From: an uncultured Frankiales bacterium
GTDB taxonomy: Bacteria; Actinomycetota; Actinomycetes; Mycobacteriales; SCTD01
Reading direction: 5' to 3'
Assembly (NCBI GenBank): GCA_946479905.1
Contig: CAMLIA010000044.1
Coordinates: 1 to 24,431, forward strand
DNA length: 24,431 bases
Shown: positions 14,055 to 22,861 of the stretch, in pieces
Layout of the letters: each line of letters starts with the position of its first letter
How positions within the stretch are numbered: the stretch's first letter is position 1
Notes under the pieces: generated by a model
The model's input: only the letters and a program-made list of their open reading frames with translations
Databases searched by the model: none
Told to the model about the DNA's origin: nothing
Position numbers and translations under genes: made by a program

Positions 14055-15388
14055 GGCGACATCCTTGCCGACCCCGGCCCGTCGTCCGGGAGGCCCGCCA
14101 GCAGCTCGAGGGCGCGGCGCACCGCGAGGTCGGTGAGGTTCTCGCCGCGCACGATCGAGGCGGGGTGCGGCAGCAGCCGGTCGCCCTGGTCCGGGCCGAG
14201 CCGGTGGTTGAGGCCGTAGACGGCGAGCCGGGTGCCGAAGACGTGGTGCTCGCGGCGGTGCAGGGCGGGCCAGTCGAGCCCGAGGTCGACGTCGGCGGTC
14301 ACGGTGCCGTGCGCGGCCCGCAGCACCCAGCCCAGCACCCGCGCCTCCGCGTCCCAGCTGTCCAGCCAGGGGGCCAGCTCGGCCGCCCACTCCGGGGGCA
14401 GCCCGTCGCGGCAGCCCGCGTCGAGGTAGGCCAGCAGCCGGCCGTCGCCCTGCAGGCCGGGCTCGAGCAGCGACAGCAGCGACGGGTCCGGACCGGGGGC
14501 GTCCACCCACGACCGGCAGGCCCGGGCCAGCGGCAGCAGGCCGGGGACGCTGTCGACCACTGCGCGCCAGCCGGCCTCCCGGTCCTCCGCGGGGTCACGC
14601 CAGTGCCGGGCCGCGGCCGCGACGCCGATCCGGCTGGCCAACGGCGACCGCATCGCGTTGAAGCCGACGCCCGCGACCACCTCGCGCAGCGCCGGCTCGC
14701 GGTAGGGCGCGGGCCCCAGGTGCAGCTGCGAGGCCATCCCCAGGTCGTTGACCGGCCAGTTGTCGCACAGCAGCAGCGGGTGCCCGAGCTCCTCGACCAG
14801 CCGCGCCGCCACCTCCGCGGTGACCACCGGGCTGGTGACGTGCGGTCCGGTCCAGGCGATCGGCACCTCCGCCGGCAGCTCGTCGGCGAACCCCCGCAGG
14901 TACCCCGTCACCCGGTCCATCGCGTAGTCGGTGCCGCAGGTCGTCCAGCGCACGTCGTCCGGCAGGCCGGCCATCGCGGCGGCGACGCCGCGGGCGTGCG
15001 AACGGCCGAGGTCGGCTCCGCCGGGGGGTACGTCGTCCCAGTAGACGCCGAGCGAGCGCACCCCCAGGCCGTGCAGCTGGCGCAGCTTCGCGACCAGGGC
15101 GACGTGGTCGTCGGGGCCCCGCCAGTCCAGGCCGGGCGAGACCGACAGGGTGAGCACGACCCCCGCCTCCGCCGCGACGGCGGCGGTCTCGGCGAGCTGG
15201 TCGAGCACGTCCGGCGGGTACGGCTCCCGCCACGACCCGCGGTGGAACGCGTCGTCCTTCGGCCCGTAGGCGTAGTCGGTGAGGCCGGCCCCCGGCAGCC
15301 AGCGCAGCAGGTCGAGGCGCTGCTCGTGGCGGTACGGCGGGCCGTAGAACCCTTCGAGAAGGGCGACCCACGTGGGAGGCTCGGTCAC
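14051..15388 (-). CDS. GH84 beta-N-acetylglucosaminidase (O-GlcNAcase-like), cytosolic
   Basis: The 445-aa protein has the GH84 hallmarks: EGFYGPPY at 12-19, YGPKDDAFHR near 41-50, the catalytic Asp pair in GVYWDDVPP (Asp118 and Asp119), and CDNWPVND at 208-215 that contacts the sugar. GH84 enzymes remove beta-linked GlcNAc by substrate-assisted catalysis through the N-acetyl group. No signal peptide is present, so it acts inside the cell on an imported or internal GlcNAc conjugate, unlike most secreted bacterial members. GTG 15388 is preceded by AAGGGG. It heads the minus-strand unit and overlaps the ROK regulator by 4 bases. It diverges from the Liv-type transporter across 68 bases. The C-terminal ~150 residues form a helical region of unclear role. 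Confidence 0.92.
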   Translation of the reverse strand: MTEPPTWVALLEGFYGPPYRHEQRLDLLRWLPGAGLTDYAYGPKDDAFHRGSWREPYPPDVLDQLAETAAVAAEAGVVLTLSVSPGLDWRGPDDHVALVAKLRQLHGLGVRSLGVYWDDVPPGGADLGRSHARGVAAAMAGLPDDVRWTTCGTDYAMDRVTGYLRGFADELPAEVPIAWTGPHVTSPVVTAEVAARLVEELGHPLLLCDNWPVNDLGMASQLHLGPAPYREPALREVVAGVGFNAMRSPLASRIGVAAAARHWRDPAEDREAGWRAVVDSVPGLLPLARACRSWVDAPGPDPSLLSLLEPGLQGDGRLLAYLDAGCRDGLPPEWAAELAPWLDSWDAEARVLGWVLRAAHGTVTADVDLGLDWPALHRREHHVFGTRLAVYGLNHRLGPDQGDRLLPHPASIVRGENLTDLAVRRALELLAGLPDDGPGSARMSP

Positions 15389-15419
15389 CGCTGGCCCCCT
15401 TGACGACGTCCAATTTGCA

Positions 15420-15443
15420 GTGTTCTCTTACTTATTAGATCAC
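15420..15443. promoter_or_regulatory. 24-bp imperfect palindrome in the GH84/livG divergent region
   Basis: The sequence has the form GTGnTCTnnTAnnTAnnAGAnCAC; 8 of 12 position pairs are complementary. It covers the only AT-rich stretch of the 68-bp divergent gap and ends just before the livG ribosome binding site (GGAGAGG, 15444-15450). Its length and symmetry suit a ROK repressor dimer, and the only local DNA-binding protein is the ROK regulator of the adjacent operon. Binding is inferred. Confidence 0.5.
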
Positions 15444-15450
15444 GGAGAGG
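15444..15450 (+). promoter_or_regulatory. Ribosome binding site of the LivG-like gene
   Basis: GGAGAGG followed by 6 bases and ATG 15457. It fixes the start of the first transporter gene and abuts the palindrome. Confidence 0.7.
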
Positions 15451-15456
15451 TCCTGC

Positions 15457-16248
15457 ATGCCCAGCCCTGCCCTGCGCGTCGAGCACGTCGGTGTCTCGTT
15501 CGGCGGTGTCCGGGCGCTCGACGACGTCAGCCTGCACGTCGGCGAGCACGAGATCGTCGGCATCATCGGCCCGAACGGCGCGGGCAAGACGACGCTGTTC
15601 GACTGCGTCTCCGGCCACCTCCCCTGCTCGGGCCGCGTCTGGCTCGGCGACGAGGAGCTCACCTCGCTGCCCGCGCACCGCCGGGCCGCCCGCGGGCTCG
15701 GGCGCAGCTACCAGGACGCCCGGCTCTACCCGTCGATGACCGTGCACGACACGCTGCGCACGGCGAGCCAGCTGCACATGGGCACCCGCATCCCGGGCAC
15801 GCCGGCCTCCCGGCGCGCGGAGCGCCAGGCACGCGAGCGGGCCGACGAGATCGTCGAGCTGATGGGCCTGCAGGCCTACGCCGGCAAGTTCGTCCGCGAG
15901 CTGTCGACCGGGACCCGGCGCATCGTCGACCTCGGCGGGCTGCTCATCCAGCGGCCGCGGGTCATCCTCTTCGACGAGCCGTCGTCGGGCATCGCGCAGC
16001 GCGAGGCCGAGGCGCTCGGGCCGCTGCTGCGGCGCATCCGCGACGAGGCGCAGGCCAGCATCCTCGTCATCGAGCACGACATGCCCCTCCTGCTCGGGAT
16101 CAGTGACCGGTTCTACGCCCTCGAGACCGGACGCGTCATCGCCGAGGGCCTCCCGGCCGACGTCGTCCGCGACCCGCACGTGGTGGCTTCCTACCTCGGC
16201 GACGACGCCGCCGCCATCAACCGCTCCGGCGCCGTGGTGAGCGCCTGA
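15457..16248 (+). CDS. Branched-chain amino acid-type ABC transporter ATPase (LivG-like)
   Basis: The 263-aa ATPase has Walker A GPNGAGKTT (38-46), a Q-loop Gln86 in GRSYQDARL, the signature LSTGTRRIVDLG (149-160; LSTGT replaces LSGGQ), Walker B VILFDEPSSG (169-178) and the switch His207 in VIEHD. The large insert between Q-loop and signature and the C-terminal VVASYLGDD are typical of LivG. LivG-type ATPases power HAAT importers for branched-chain amino acids, amides, urea or aromatic acids, so the gene alone does not tell the substrate. It is first in an operon whose stop and the next start share one base (TGATG). The divergent GH84 neighbour suggests, but does not prove, import of an amino-sugar conjugate. 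Confidence 0.93.
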   Translation: MPSPALRVEHVGVSFGGVRALDDVSLHVGEHEIVGIIGPNGAGKTTLFDCVSGHLPCSGRVWLGDEELTSLPAHRRAARGLGRSYQDARLYPSMTVHDTLRTASQLHMGTRIPGTPASRRAERQARERADEIVELMGLQAYAGKFVRELSTGTRRIVDLGGLLIQRPRVILFDEPSSGIAQREAEALGPLLRRIRDEAQASILVIEHDMPLLLGISDRFYALETGRVIAEGLPADVVRDPHVVASYLGDDAAAINRSGAVVSA

Positions 16249-18233
16249 TGGACATCGTCCTGCAGGGGCTCGTCTTCGGGGTCGCCAACGGCCTGCTCGC
16301 GGCCGGCATCGTGCTCGTCTTCATGTCGAACCGCTCGATCAACTTCGCGCAGGGCGAGCTCGGCGCGTTCGCCGTCGCGGTGATGTTCTCGCTGTCCAAC
16401 CGGGCCCACTTCCCTTATGCCGCAGCGCTTCTCGCCGCTCTCGCCGCGACCGCGCTGCTCGGCGCCCTCGTCGAGCTCACCGTCATCCGGCGGCTGTTCT
16501 CGAGCCCGCGGCTGATCGTGCTGATCGCCACGATCGGGGTCGCGCAGGTCGTGACCGCGATCCGCGCCGGCATCCCCAAGCCGCGCAACCAGGCCGGCAA
16601 CGACGTCGTCTTCGGCGGCGCCGGATCGTTCCCGCTGCCCTTCGAGATCGAGCCCATCACCTTCGGCCGGGTCGTCCTGCACACCGCGGACCTCCTCGTG
16701 CTGGTGGTCGGCCCGCTGCTGGCGCTCGCGCTGTTCGCCTTCCTGCGCTGGTCGTCGTACGGCATCGCGCTGCGCGCGGCCGCCGAGAACGGCCAGCGCG
16801 CCCGGCTGCTCGGCATCCCCGTCCGGCGCGTGTCCACGCTGGCGTGGGTGCTGTCGGCGCTGCTGTCCGGCTCGGCCGCGATCCTGCTGGCGCCGGTGAT
16901 CGGCTACTCCTCGGACTCCGCGGTCGGGCTGTCGCTGCTGTTCCGCGGCCTGGCCGCGGCCACCATCGCCGGGCTCTCCAGCGTGGGGGTCGCCTTCGGC
17001 GTCGGCGTCGCGCTCGGCGTCGCCGACCAGCTGATCTTCGTGTGGAGCGGCCAGTCCGGTCTCACCGACCTGGTGCTGTTCCTCGCCGTCGTCGTCACGC
17101 TGCTCACCCGCAAGGACGTGCTCCGCCGCGCGACGAGCGCCGCGGAGTCGGCGGCCGACACCGGCGAGCCGATCCGGCGGCTGCCGCTGCTTATCCGTGA
17201 GCACCCGCGCTGGTCCGGCATGGCCTTCCTCACGAAAGTGGTCGCGGCCGGCGCGGTGGTGCTCGTGCCGTTCCTGCTGTCGTCGCACAACACCTACTTC
17301 GTCGCCTCGACCGTGCTGCTGTGCGCGGCGACGGTTTCGGTCAGCATCCTCACCGGGTGGGCCGGGCAGCTGTCGCTGGGCCAGTGGGCGATCGCCGGCC
17401 TCGGGGGGCTCCTCGGGATGCAGCTCTACAGCGAGCACGGCGTGCCGTTCTGGGTCGCCTTCGTGCTGGCGGTCCTGATGGGCGGTGGCCTCGCGGCCAT
17501 CGTCGGGCTGCCGGCGCTTCGGCTTTCCGGCGTCAACCTCGCGGTCGTCACACTCGCGCTCGCCGTCACCTGCGCGTCGTGGCTCTACAACCGCGACTGG
17601 GTCCGCCCCAGCCTGGACCTCGAGCTCCCGTCGTACCTCACGACGAGAGTGCAGTACGCCGTGGCCTTCGCGTTCCTGGGACTGGTGCTCGCCACGGCGC
17701 AGGTCGTCGACCGCTCGCAGCTCGGCCGCGCCATCCGGGCCGTGAAGGAGAACCCGGTGCAGGCCTCCTCGATGGGCATCTCCGTGGTCCGCACCAAGCT
17801 CACCGCCTTCGCGCTGACCGGGATGATGGCCGGCGGCGCGGGCTTCCTGTTCATCGACGCCATCGGCTCCGGCGACCCGTCGTACTTCCCGACGTCGCAG
17901 TCGCTCGCGCTGCTCGCCGCCGCCGTGATCGGTGGCCTCGGGTCGCTGCCCGGGGCGGTCGTCGGCGGGGTGTACATCTTCGCGGTGCAGTACTTCGCCG
18001 CGCAGATCTTCCCCGGCCAGGCGGCCGTCATCAGCCTGCTCACCACGGGCGTCGGGCTGCTCGCGCTGGTGCTCTACATGCCCGGCGGCCTGATCAGGCC
18101 GATCCTCGCCGGCCGCGACCTGCTCGCCCGGCTGCTCACCGGCATCGACCCGCGCGACGACATCGCCGTCCGGACCACCGACGACGAGCTCAAGGCCGTG
18201 ACGACCACCCTCGCCGCCCGGGCGTCGGCATGA
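16248..18233 (+). CDS. Fused LivH-LivM permease
   Basis: The 661-aa membrane protein joins both permease subunits of a Liv-type importer. Residues ~1-290 are LivH-like ([31 protein letters not shown]; then [15 protein letters not shown], the coupling segment to the ATPase). A charged linker of ~30 residues ([21 protein letters not shown]) follows. Residues ~325-620 are LivM-like ([51 protein letters not shown]). A soluble tail of ~40 residues ends the protein. About 16 or more membrane segments are expected. The two ATPase contact loops are both present, so the fusion should be functional. ATG 16248 overlaps the livG stop by one base, and the end overlaps the MFS-LivF gene as ATGA. Confidence 0.93.
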   Translation: MDIVLQGLVFGVANGLLAAGIVLVFMSNRSINFAQGELGAFAVAVMFSLSNRAHFPYAAALLAALAATALLGALVELTVIRRLFSSPRLIVLIATIGVAQVVTAIRAGIPKPRNQAGNDVVFGGAGSFPLPFEIEPITFGRVVLHTADLLVLVVGPLLALALFAFLRWSSYGIALRAAAENGQRARLLGIPVRRVSTLAWVLSALLSGSAAILLAPVIGYSSDSAVGLSLLFRGLAAATIAGLSSVGVAFGVGVALGVADQLIFVWSGQSGLTDLVLFLAVVVTLLTRKDVLRRATSAAESAADTGEPIRRLPLLIREHPRWSGMAFLTKVVAAGAVVLVPFLLSSHNTYFVASTVLLCAATVSVSILTGWAGQLSLGQWAIAGLGGLLGMQLYSEHGVPFWVAFVLAVLMGGGLAAIVGLPALRLSGVNLAVVTLALAVTCASWLYNRDWVRPSLDLELPSYLTTRVQYAVAFAFLGLVLATAQVVDRSQLGRAIRAVKENPVQASSMGISVVRTKLTAFALTGMMAGGAGFLFIDAIGSGDPSYFPTSQSLALLAAAVIGGLGSLPGAVVGGVYIFAVQYFAAQIFPGQAAVISLLTTGVGLLALVLYMPGGLIRPILAGRDLLARLLTGIDPRDDIAVRTTDDELKAVTTTLAARASA

Positions 18234-20236
18234 AGCGGCTGCGGGCCTACCTCGGCGGCGAGGCGCCCTTCCCGCTGCTGGTGCTCTTCGGGCTGACCTT
18301 CGCCGACCAGGTCGACACCCAGACGTTCAACGTGCTCGGTCCCGACATCGCCGACGCGTTCCACGTCGGCGAGGGCGTCCTCGGCACGATCGGCATCTGC
18401 GTGCTGCTCGTCGGGCCGATGATCGGCGTACCGCTGTCCTACCTCGCCGACCGGTGGAAGCGGGTCCCGCTCGCCATCGGCGGCGCCGTGGTGTGGGGCA
18501 TCTTCAGCATCCTCACCGGCCTGGCGCCGGTGCTGTGGGTCCTCATCGTGGCGCGGATCATCTCGACCTCCGGCGAGATCGTGAACACCCCGGTGCACAG
18601 CTCACTGATGTCGGACAGCTACTCGCCCGGCACCCGGATGAAGGCGTTCGGGATCTACAGCGTCGGCCAGACCTTCGGCGGCGCCATGGGCGCGCTCGCG
18701 GCCGGCGGGCTGGGCCAGGCCTTCGGGTGGCGGGTGCCGTTCATCGTCCTCGCCATCCCGACCTTCCTCATCATCATGGTCGCCGTGCGCTTCAAGGAGC
18801 CGGCGCGCGGCCAGCACGACATCGCGGAGCCGGTGCCCGCTCCCCCGTTCAAGGAAGCCATCGCCGACCTCTGGAAGCTGCGGTCGCTGCGCTACCAGTG
18901 GATCGGGACCGCCTTCGCGGCGGCCGCCCTGCTGCCGGCGCGCCAGCTCTACCCGTTCTACCTGCGCGACGTCTTCGGGGTCGGCCCGTTCGGTCGGGGC
19001 GCCATCCTGGGCGTCGGGACCGCGCTCACGCTGTTCGCCGCCATCACCGGCACGGCCGTCGTGCAGCGGCACCTCAACGTCCGGCCGTCGCACGGCCTGC
19101 GCACCCTCGCCTGGATGGGCGTCGCCTCCGGCGTGGCGATCATCATCAGCGCCGGTGCGCCCGCGCTGTTCGTCGCCGTCCTCATGCTCTGGGTCATCAT
19201 CGTGCTGTTCGCGGTGCTGTCCCCCGCGCTGCTCGCGGTGACAGCCGTCATCGCGTCCCCCGAGACACGCAGCACCGCCTTCGCCATGCAGGGCCTGGTC
19301 GCCCTCTCCGGCGCACCGCTGGCGCTGGTGGGTGTCGCCATCGGCGACAAGCACCCGCGGCTGGCGCTGCTCTACCTCGGTGTGCTCTTCCTCGTCGGCA
19401 TCCGGTCGTTCTTCACCGCCTCGCGGTTCATCGACGCCGACGTCGAGCGGCTCGACCCGGCGCGGCGCGCCCGCGCCACCGGTGGCGACGCGACGATCCT
19501 GCTGCAGACCCAGGACGTCACCGTCTCCTACTCCGGGGTCCAGGTGCTGTTCGGCGTCGACATCGAGGTGCACGAGGGCGAGATCGTCGCCCTGCTCGGC
19601 ACCAACGGCGCGGGCAAGTCGACGATCCTCAACGCGATCTCCGGCGTCGTCGAGCCGGACGGCGGCAACGTGTTCTTCCGCGGCGAGGCGATCACGGGCG
19701 AGGCACCGGAGCGCACCGTCGCCCGCGGCATCGTGCAGGTCCCCGGTGGCCGCGGCGTCTTCCCCCGGCTCACGGTCGCGGAGAACCTCGCCATGGGCGG
19801 GTTCCTCATCCGCAAGGACAAGGCGCTGCTCGCGGAGCGCATCGAGGAGGTGCTCACGCTGTTCCCCCGGTTGCGCGAGCGCTACCACCAGCCCGCCGGC
19901 GTGCTCTCCGGTGGCGAGCGGCAGATGCTCACCCTGGCGCAGTCGTTCCTGCTCCGCCCGCGGCTGATGCTCATCGACGAGCTGTCGCTGGGTCTCGCCC
20001 CGACCGTCGTGCAGGAGCTGCTCGTGGCGCTGCGGGAGATCAACGCGCAGGGCACCGCGATCGTGCTGGTCGAGCAGTCGGTCAACGTCGCGCTTACCCT
20101 CGCGGACAGGGCCTACTTCATGGAGAAGGGCGACGTGCGCTTCTCCGGGGCGACCACCGAGCTGCTCGGCCGCAGCGACCTGCTGCGGTCGGTCTTCCTC
20201 GAGGGCGCCGGAACCCGCACGGAGGTCAAGGCATGA
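18230..20236 (+). CDS. MFS transporter fused to LivF-type ABC ATPase
   Basis: The 668-aa protein is a single open frame from ATG 18230 with two unrelated halves. Residues ~15-400 are a 12-segment major facilitator: [22 protein letters not shown] near 23-44, then [15 protein letters not shown] (loop 2-3 motif), [14 protein letters not shown], and a second bundle from ~225. Residues ~425-660 are a LivF-like ATPase: Walker [10 protein letters not shown] (457-465), [17 protein letters not shown], signature [13 protein letters not shown] (559-571), Walker [14 protein letters not shown] with Glu584, and [10 protein letters not shown] with Gln in the H-loop as in many LivF proteins. The joining stretch (~400-422) is short and charged. 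It supplies the second ATPase missing elsewhere in the operon. The MFS half could be an exporter, a substrate-handover partner or a structural anchor; its role is unknown. Confidence 0.93.
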   Translation: MKRLRAYLGGEAPFPLLVLFGLTFADQVDTQTFNVLGPDIADAFHVGEGVLGTIGICVLLVGPMIGVPLSYLADRWKRVPLAIGGAVVWGIFSILTGLAPVLWVLIVARIISTSGEIVNTPVHSSLMSDSYSPGTRMKAFGIYSVGQTFGGAMGALAAGGLGQAFGWRVPFIVLAIPTFLIIMVAVRFKEPARGQHDIAEPVPAPPFKEAIADLWKLRSLRYQWIGTAFAAAALLPARQLYPFYLRDVFGVGPFGRGAILGVGTALTLFAAITGTAVVQRHLNVRPSHGLRTLAWMGVASGVAIIISAGAPALFVAVLMLWVIIVLFAVLSPALLAVTAVIASPETRSTAFAMQGLVALSGAPLALVGVAIGDKHPRLALLYLGVLFLVGIRSFFTASRFIDADVERLDPARRARATGGDATILLQTQDVTVSYSGVQVLFGVDIEVHEGEIVALLGTNGAGKSTILNAISGVVEPDGGNVFFRGEAITGEAPERTVARGIVQVPGGRGVFPRLTVAENLAMGGFLIRKDKALLAERIEEVLTLFPRLRERYHQPAGVLSGGERQMLTLAQSFLLRPRLMLIDELSLGLAPTVVQELLVALREINAQGTAIVLVEQSVNVALTLADRAYFMEKGDVRFSGATTELLGRSDLLRSVFLEGAGTRTEVKA

Positions 20237-21861
20237 GTGTCATCGACCGGATCGGGGCCGAGCGGGCGCAGCGGATCGTCGCCGTCGCCTCCATCGGTGT
20301 CCTCGTCACCGCTGTCGCGTCGATCGGGCAGGTGCGGTACGACCAGCGCTCGCACTCCACGACGGTGGCGACCGGTCCCGACTCCCCCGACGACGGCACC
20401 TCGACCACGCCGCAGCCCGGCACCTCCGGCGCGCCGGTGCCCGGCGTCAGCGCCTCGCCGGGGGCCAGCACCGCCCCGGGGACCAGCGTCCCCGGCACCT
20501 CCTCGCACCCCGGGACCCCCAGCGGTCCGGACGTGCTGCCGACGAGCCCGAGCACCGTCCACCCCGGCGTCGCGATCCCGGACTTCGGGCTGAGGACCCA
20601 GGGCGTCACCAGCACGTCGGTGAAGGTCGGCGTCAGCTACAACGTCTCCGGCTGCGGGCCGGACGGCCAGGTCTCGGCACTGTTCAACGCCGCGCAGGCG
20701 GGCGACCCGGGCAAGGCGTACCCGGCCTTCGTCCGCTACGTGAACGAGACCGGCGGCATCGGCGGGCGCAAGCTGGTGCTCGACGTCGAGGACGACGGCG
20801 GCGGTGGCTCCTGCGCCTCGAAGGCGATCGCGGCGGCCAAGGCGATGGCCGACGACAACAAGGACTTCCTCGCCATCCCTGGGCTGCACGAGGAGTCCGA
20901 CTACATCATCGGCAAGCACCTGCCGGTCTTCGGCGGTCGGGACGACCCGGCGTCGCTGAAGAAGATCGGCCCCAACGGGCTGATGCTGACCGAGAGCCTG
21001 CAGAGCACCTTCCGCGCCTGGAGCAGCCTCGGCAGGAACGTCCTCGACACCGCCCACCACAAGGCCTGCTTCATCCACCCCACCAGCGACTCCAGCGGTG
21101 ACTGGAACACCTACGCCAAGGTGATGAACGGGGAGATGGCCCGCGCCGGACTGAAGTTCGCCGACGAGATCACCTACCAGAACGACGTCTCCCGGGCGCA
21201 GCAGCAGGCGACGTCGACGGCCACCCGTGTGAAGGCCGACGGCTGCGACCAGGTCTACGTCGCCTCCACGAACCCGATCGCCTGGATCTTCTTCACCCAG
21301 GCCATGAGCCAGGCGCGCTGGTACCCGACCTGGACCTTCACGTCGTACACGGTCCTCGCCGACAGCGACCTCGGCGGCTCGCTCATGGACCAGACGCAGT
21401 GGAAGAAGTCCATCGGCCTGTCGGCTCGCGTCCCCAACGGCGTCGGGCACCCGGCGGAGGGCAACTGCAAGCGCGTCTACGACAAGTACAACAGCGGCGA
21501 CGGCCAGGACGGCTCCGCCGCCACCCAGGTGGCGTGCGCGCAGATCCTCACGGTCGCCCACATGATGCGCGAGGCCGTCCGGACCACCGGCACGCTGACG
21601 GCGAACTCGCTGCTCGTCGGTGCCGACGCCATCCGCGGGCACTTCTTCTACGACGCCACGGTCCCGATGACCTACTCGTTCCCGGGTGCCTCCGGCCCGT
21701 TCGTCACCAAGGGCTTCCACGACCTCACGATCATCCGGTGGGACAGCAACCGCGGCACCTACCTGTTCCCCGACTTCCCGAAGTACTGGAAGGTCATCGG
21801 CCCCGGCAAGAGCGGCGGCGTCGACCTGCGCCCGACCTGGCGGGGCTACCACGTCGACTAG
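20233..21861 (+). CDS. Membrane-anchored periplasmic-binding-type (LivK-like) protein
   Basis: The 542-aa protein is a type-1 solute-binding protein of the Liv/HAAT group. ATG 20233 overlaps the preceding stop as ATGA. Residues ~14-33 form one membrane helix after a short basic N-terminus, with no lipobox Cys, so it is anchored by an uncleaved helix rather than lipid. Residues ~43-110 are a Pro/Ser/Thr/Gly-rich spacer with PGTS-like repeats. The binding domain then begins with SVKVGVSYN, followed by [19 protein letters not shown], a typical Liv opening. Later parts include [14 protein letters not shown] and [18 protein letters not shown]. It would deliver the ligand to the LivHM fusion. Ligand identity cannot be read from the sequence. 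The stop lies about 25 bases before the codon for the next gene's lipobox region. Confidence 0.92.
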   Translation: MSVIDRIGAERAQRIVAVASIGVLVTAVASIGQVRYDQRSHSTTVATGPDSPDDGTSTTPQPGTSGAPVPGVSASPGASTAPGTSVPGTSSHPGTPSGPDVLPTSPSTVHPGVAIPDFGLRTQGVTSTSVKVGVSYNVSGCGPDGQVSALFNAAQAGDPGKAYPAFVRYVNETGGIGGRKLVLDVEDDGGGGSCASKAIAAAKAMADDNKDFLAIPGLHEESDYIIGKHLPVFGGRDDPASLKKIGPNGLMLTESLQSTFRAWSSLGRNVLDTAHHKACFIHPTSDSSGDWNTYAKVMNGEMARAGLKFADEITYQNDVSRAQQQATSTATRVKADGCDQVYVASTNPIAWIFFTQAMSQARWYPTWTFTSYTVLADSDLGGSLMDQTQWKKSIGLSARVPNGVGHPAEGNCKRVYDKYNSGDGQDGSAATQVACAQILTVAHMMREAVRTTGTLTANSLLVGADAIRGHFFYDATVPMTYSFPGASGPFVTKGFHDLTIIRWDSNRGTYLFPDFPKYWKVIGPGKSGGVDLRPTWRGYHVD

Positions 21862-22861
21862 GGCGCTGCTGCTCGCTGCCCTGCTGCTCGTCTCGGGCTG
21901 CCAGTCGGACAAGCCGGCCAGGACCGGCAGCAGCGACGAGATCGTGTACGACGTCGTCGACTCCTCGCAGTCACCGGCGCTGCGCACGACGGTGACCGTC
22001 GACGTCGACCACCCGTACACGTCCCGGACGGTCACCGAGGGCAGCGGTGGCTACGCCACGGACGGCCGCGACACCGTGGTCATCCCGCCCGCCGGGACCG
22101 TGAGCACCGGCGCCCCCGTTCCGCCCACCTCCCCGCGCGGGGCCCGGCCCCGGGCCGGGGCGCCGCCCCGCCCCCGGCGGCACCAGCTCGCGACGCAGGC
22201 GGGCGAGGACACAGTGGCCGGCAGGCCGTGCGAGCTCTGGCGCAGCAAGGCCCCGCTGGACGCCGAGCCCATCGCGCCGGCCGACTCCGGCAGCAGCACC
22301 GTCTCCTGCGTGGACGCCGACGGCCGCCTGCTGCGCGATGCCTGGACGCTGCACGGCAAGGTGGTCCGGACGCGCACCGCGACGAGGGTGGGAGCGGGGC
22401 CGTCGCTGTCGGGGTCGGCGCTGCTCGCCGGCAGGACGCCGTCGCCCGCGCCGAGCATCGGCACGGCCGAGGGCGTGAAGGTCGTGCCTCGCGACGTGCT
22501 GCTGCAGGCACTGGGCATCGCCGAGCCATCGGCACCCGCGGGCCTGCGGGCCGACCGCGACGCCGCCACCATCGTCCGCGACGGCACGGGCCAGGTCACC
22601 GCCGAGGGCGGGGTGCTCACCTGGGCGGACTGCTGCCGCCGGCTGGTGGTGCTCCAGCTGGAGCGCGGCCTCACCCACCGGCTCACCGTCCCCGACGTCG
22701 GGGTGCCCGTGACCCTCGGCCCGGACCGGCCCGCGCACCTGGAGCCGGTCGGCCTCGGGCTGCGGCTCGTCTTCGGCGTCGGGCACTTCGTCGTCACCAT
22801 CACCGCCGACCTCCCCGAGGACGAGCTCCTCGCGTGGGCGTCAGGCCTGCAGCTCGGCTAG
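21851..22861 (+). CDS. Predicted lipoprotein with non-standard start, unknown function
   Basis: The frame encodes a lipoprotein: hydrophobic [11 protein letters not shown] followed by Cys (lipobox LVSGC), then about 320 residues. No ATG, GTG or TTG occurs in frame between the GTG at 21686, deep inside the previous gene, and the lipobox. The best guess is ACG 21851, giving M-S-T-R then the hydrophobic run, with a GGCGGGG stretch 5 bases upstream; CTG 21866 or 21869 are alternatives. The body has a Pro/Arg-rich GC-only stretch (~95-110), then [15 protein letters not shown], a [11 protein letters not shown] strand and a C-terminal [19 protein letters not shown], reminiscent of LolA/RseB-like lipoproteins; this is weak. 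It follows the binding protein with a 10-base overlap if ACG is used. Its end overlaps the converging kinase gene by 21 bases. Confidence 0.7.
   Translation, partial: TSTRALLLAALLLVSGCQSDKPARTGSSDEIVYDVVDSSQSPALRTTVTVDVDHPYTSRTVTEGSGGYATDGRDTVVIPPAGTVSTGAPVPPTSPRGARPRAGAPPRPRRHQLATQAGEDTVAGRPCELWRSKAPLDAEPIAPADSGSSTVSCVDADGRLLRDAWTLHGKVVRTRTATRVGAGPSLSGSALLAGRTPSPAPSIGTAEGVKVVPRDVLLQALGIAEPSAPAGLRADRDAATIVRDGTGQVTAEGGVLTWADCCRRLVVLQLERGLTHRLTVPDVGVPVTLGPDRPAHLEPVGLGLRLVFGVGHFVVTITADLPEDELLAWASGLQLG
22131..22181 (+). other. 51-base tract of only G and C inside the lipoprotein gene
   Basis: No A or T occurs across the tract, which begins with the self-complementary CCCCGCGCGGGG and includes CCCCGGGCCGGGG-type runs. 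It encodes a Pro/Arg/Ala-rich spacer. Such tracts are prone to polymerase slippage and sequencing error, so the local reading frame deserves caution. Confidence 0.75.

Noticed and set aside
11740..14136. Plus-strand open frame of 798 codons and an overlapping one at 12783-14219
   Set aside because: Both run antisense through the ceramidase-like, ROK regulator and hairpin regions and show no domain.
19430..19500. MFS-LivF junction as an artefact of a missing stop codon
   Set aside because: Both halves are in one frame with a normal charged linker, no separate start or ribosome site is evident before the ATPase, and the operon otherwise lacks a LivF. Read support would still settle it.
18602..19888. 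Minus-strand open frame of 428 codons inside the MFS-LivF gene
   Set aside because: Asp/Arg/Glu/Gln-rich shadow with no motif, opposite a protein with full MFS and ABC motifs.
20113..22035. Minus-strand open frame of 640 codons
   Set aside because: Antisense shadow of the binding protein gene.
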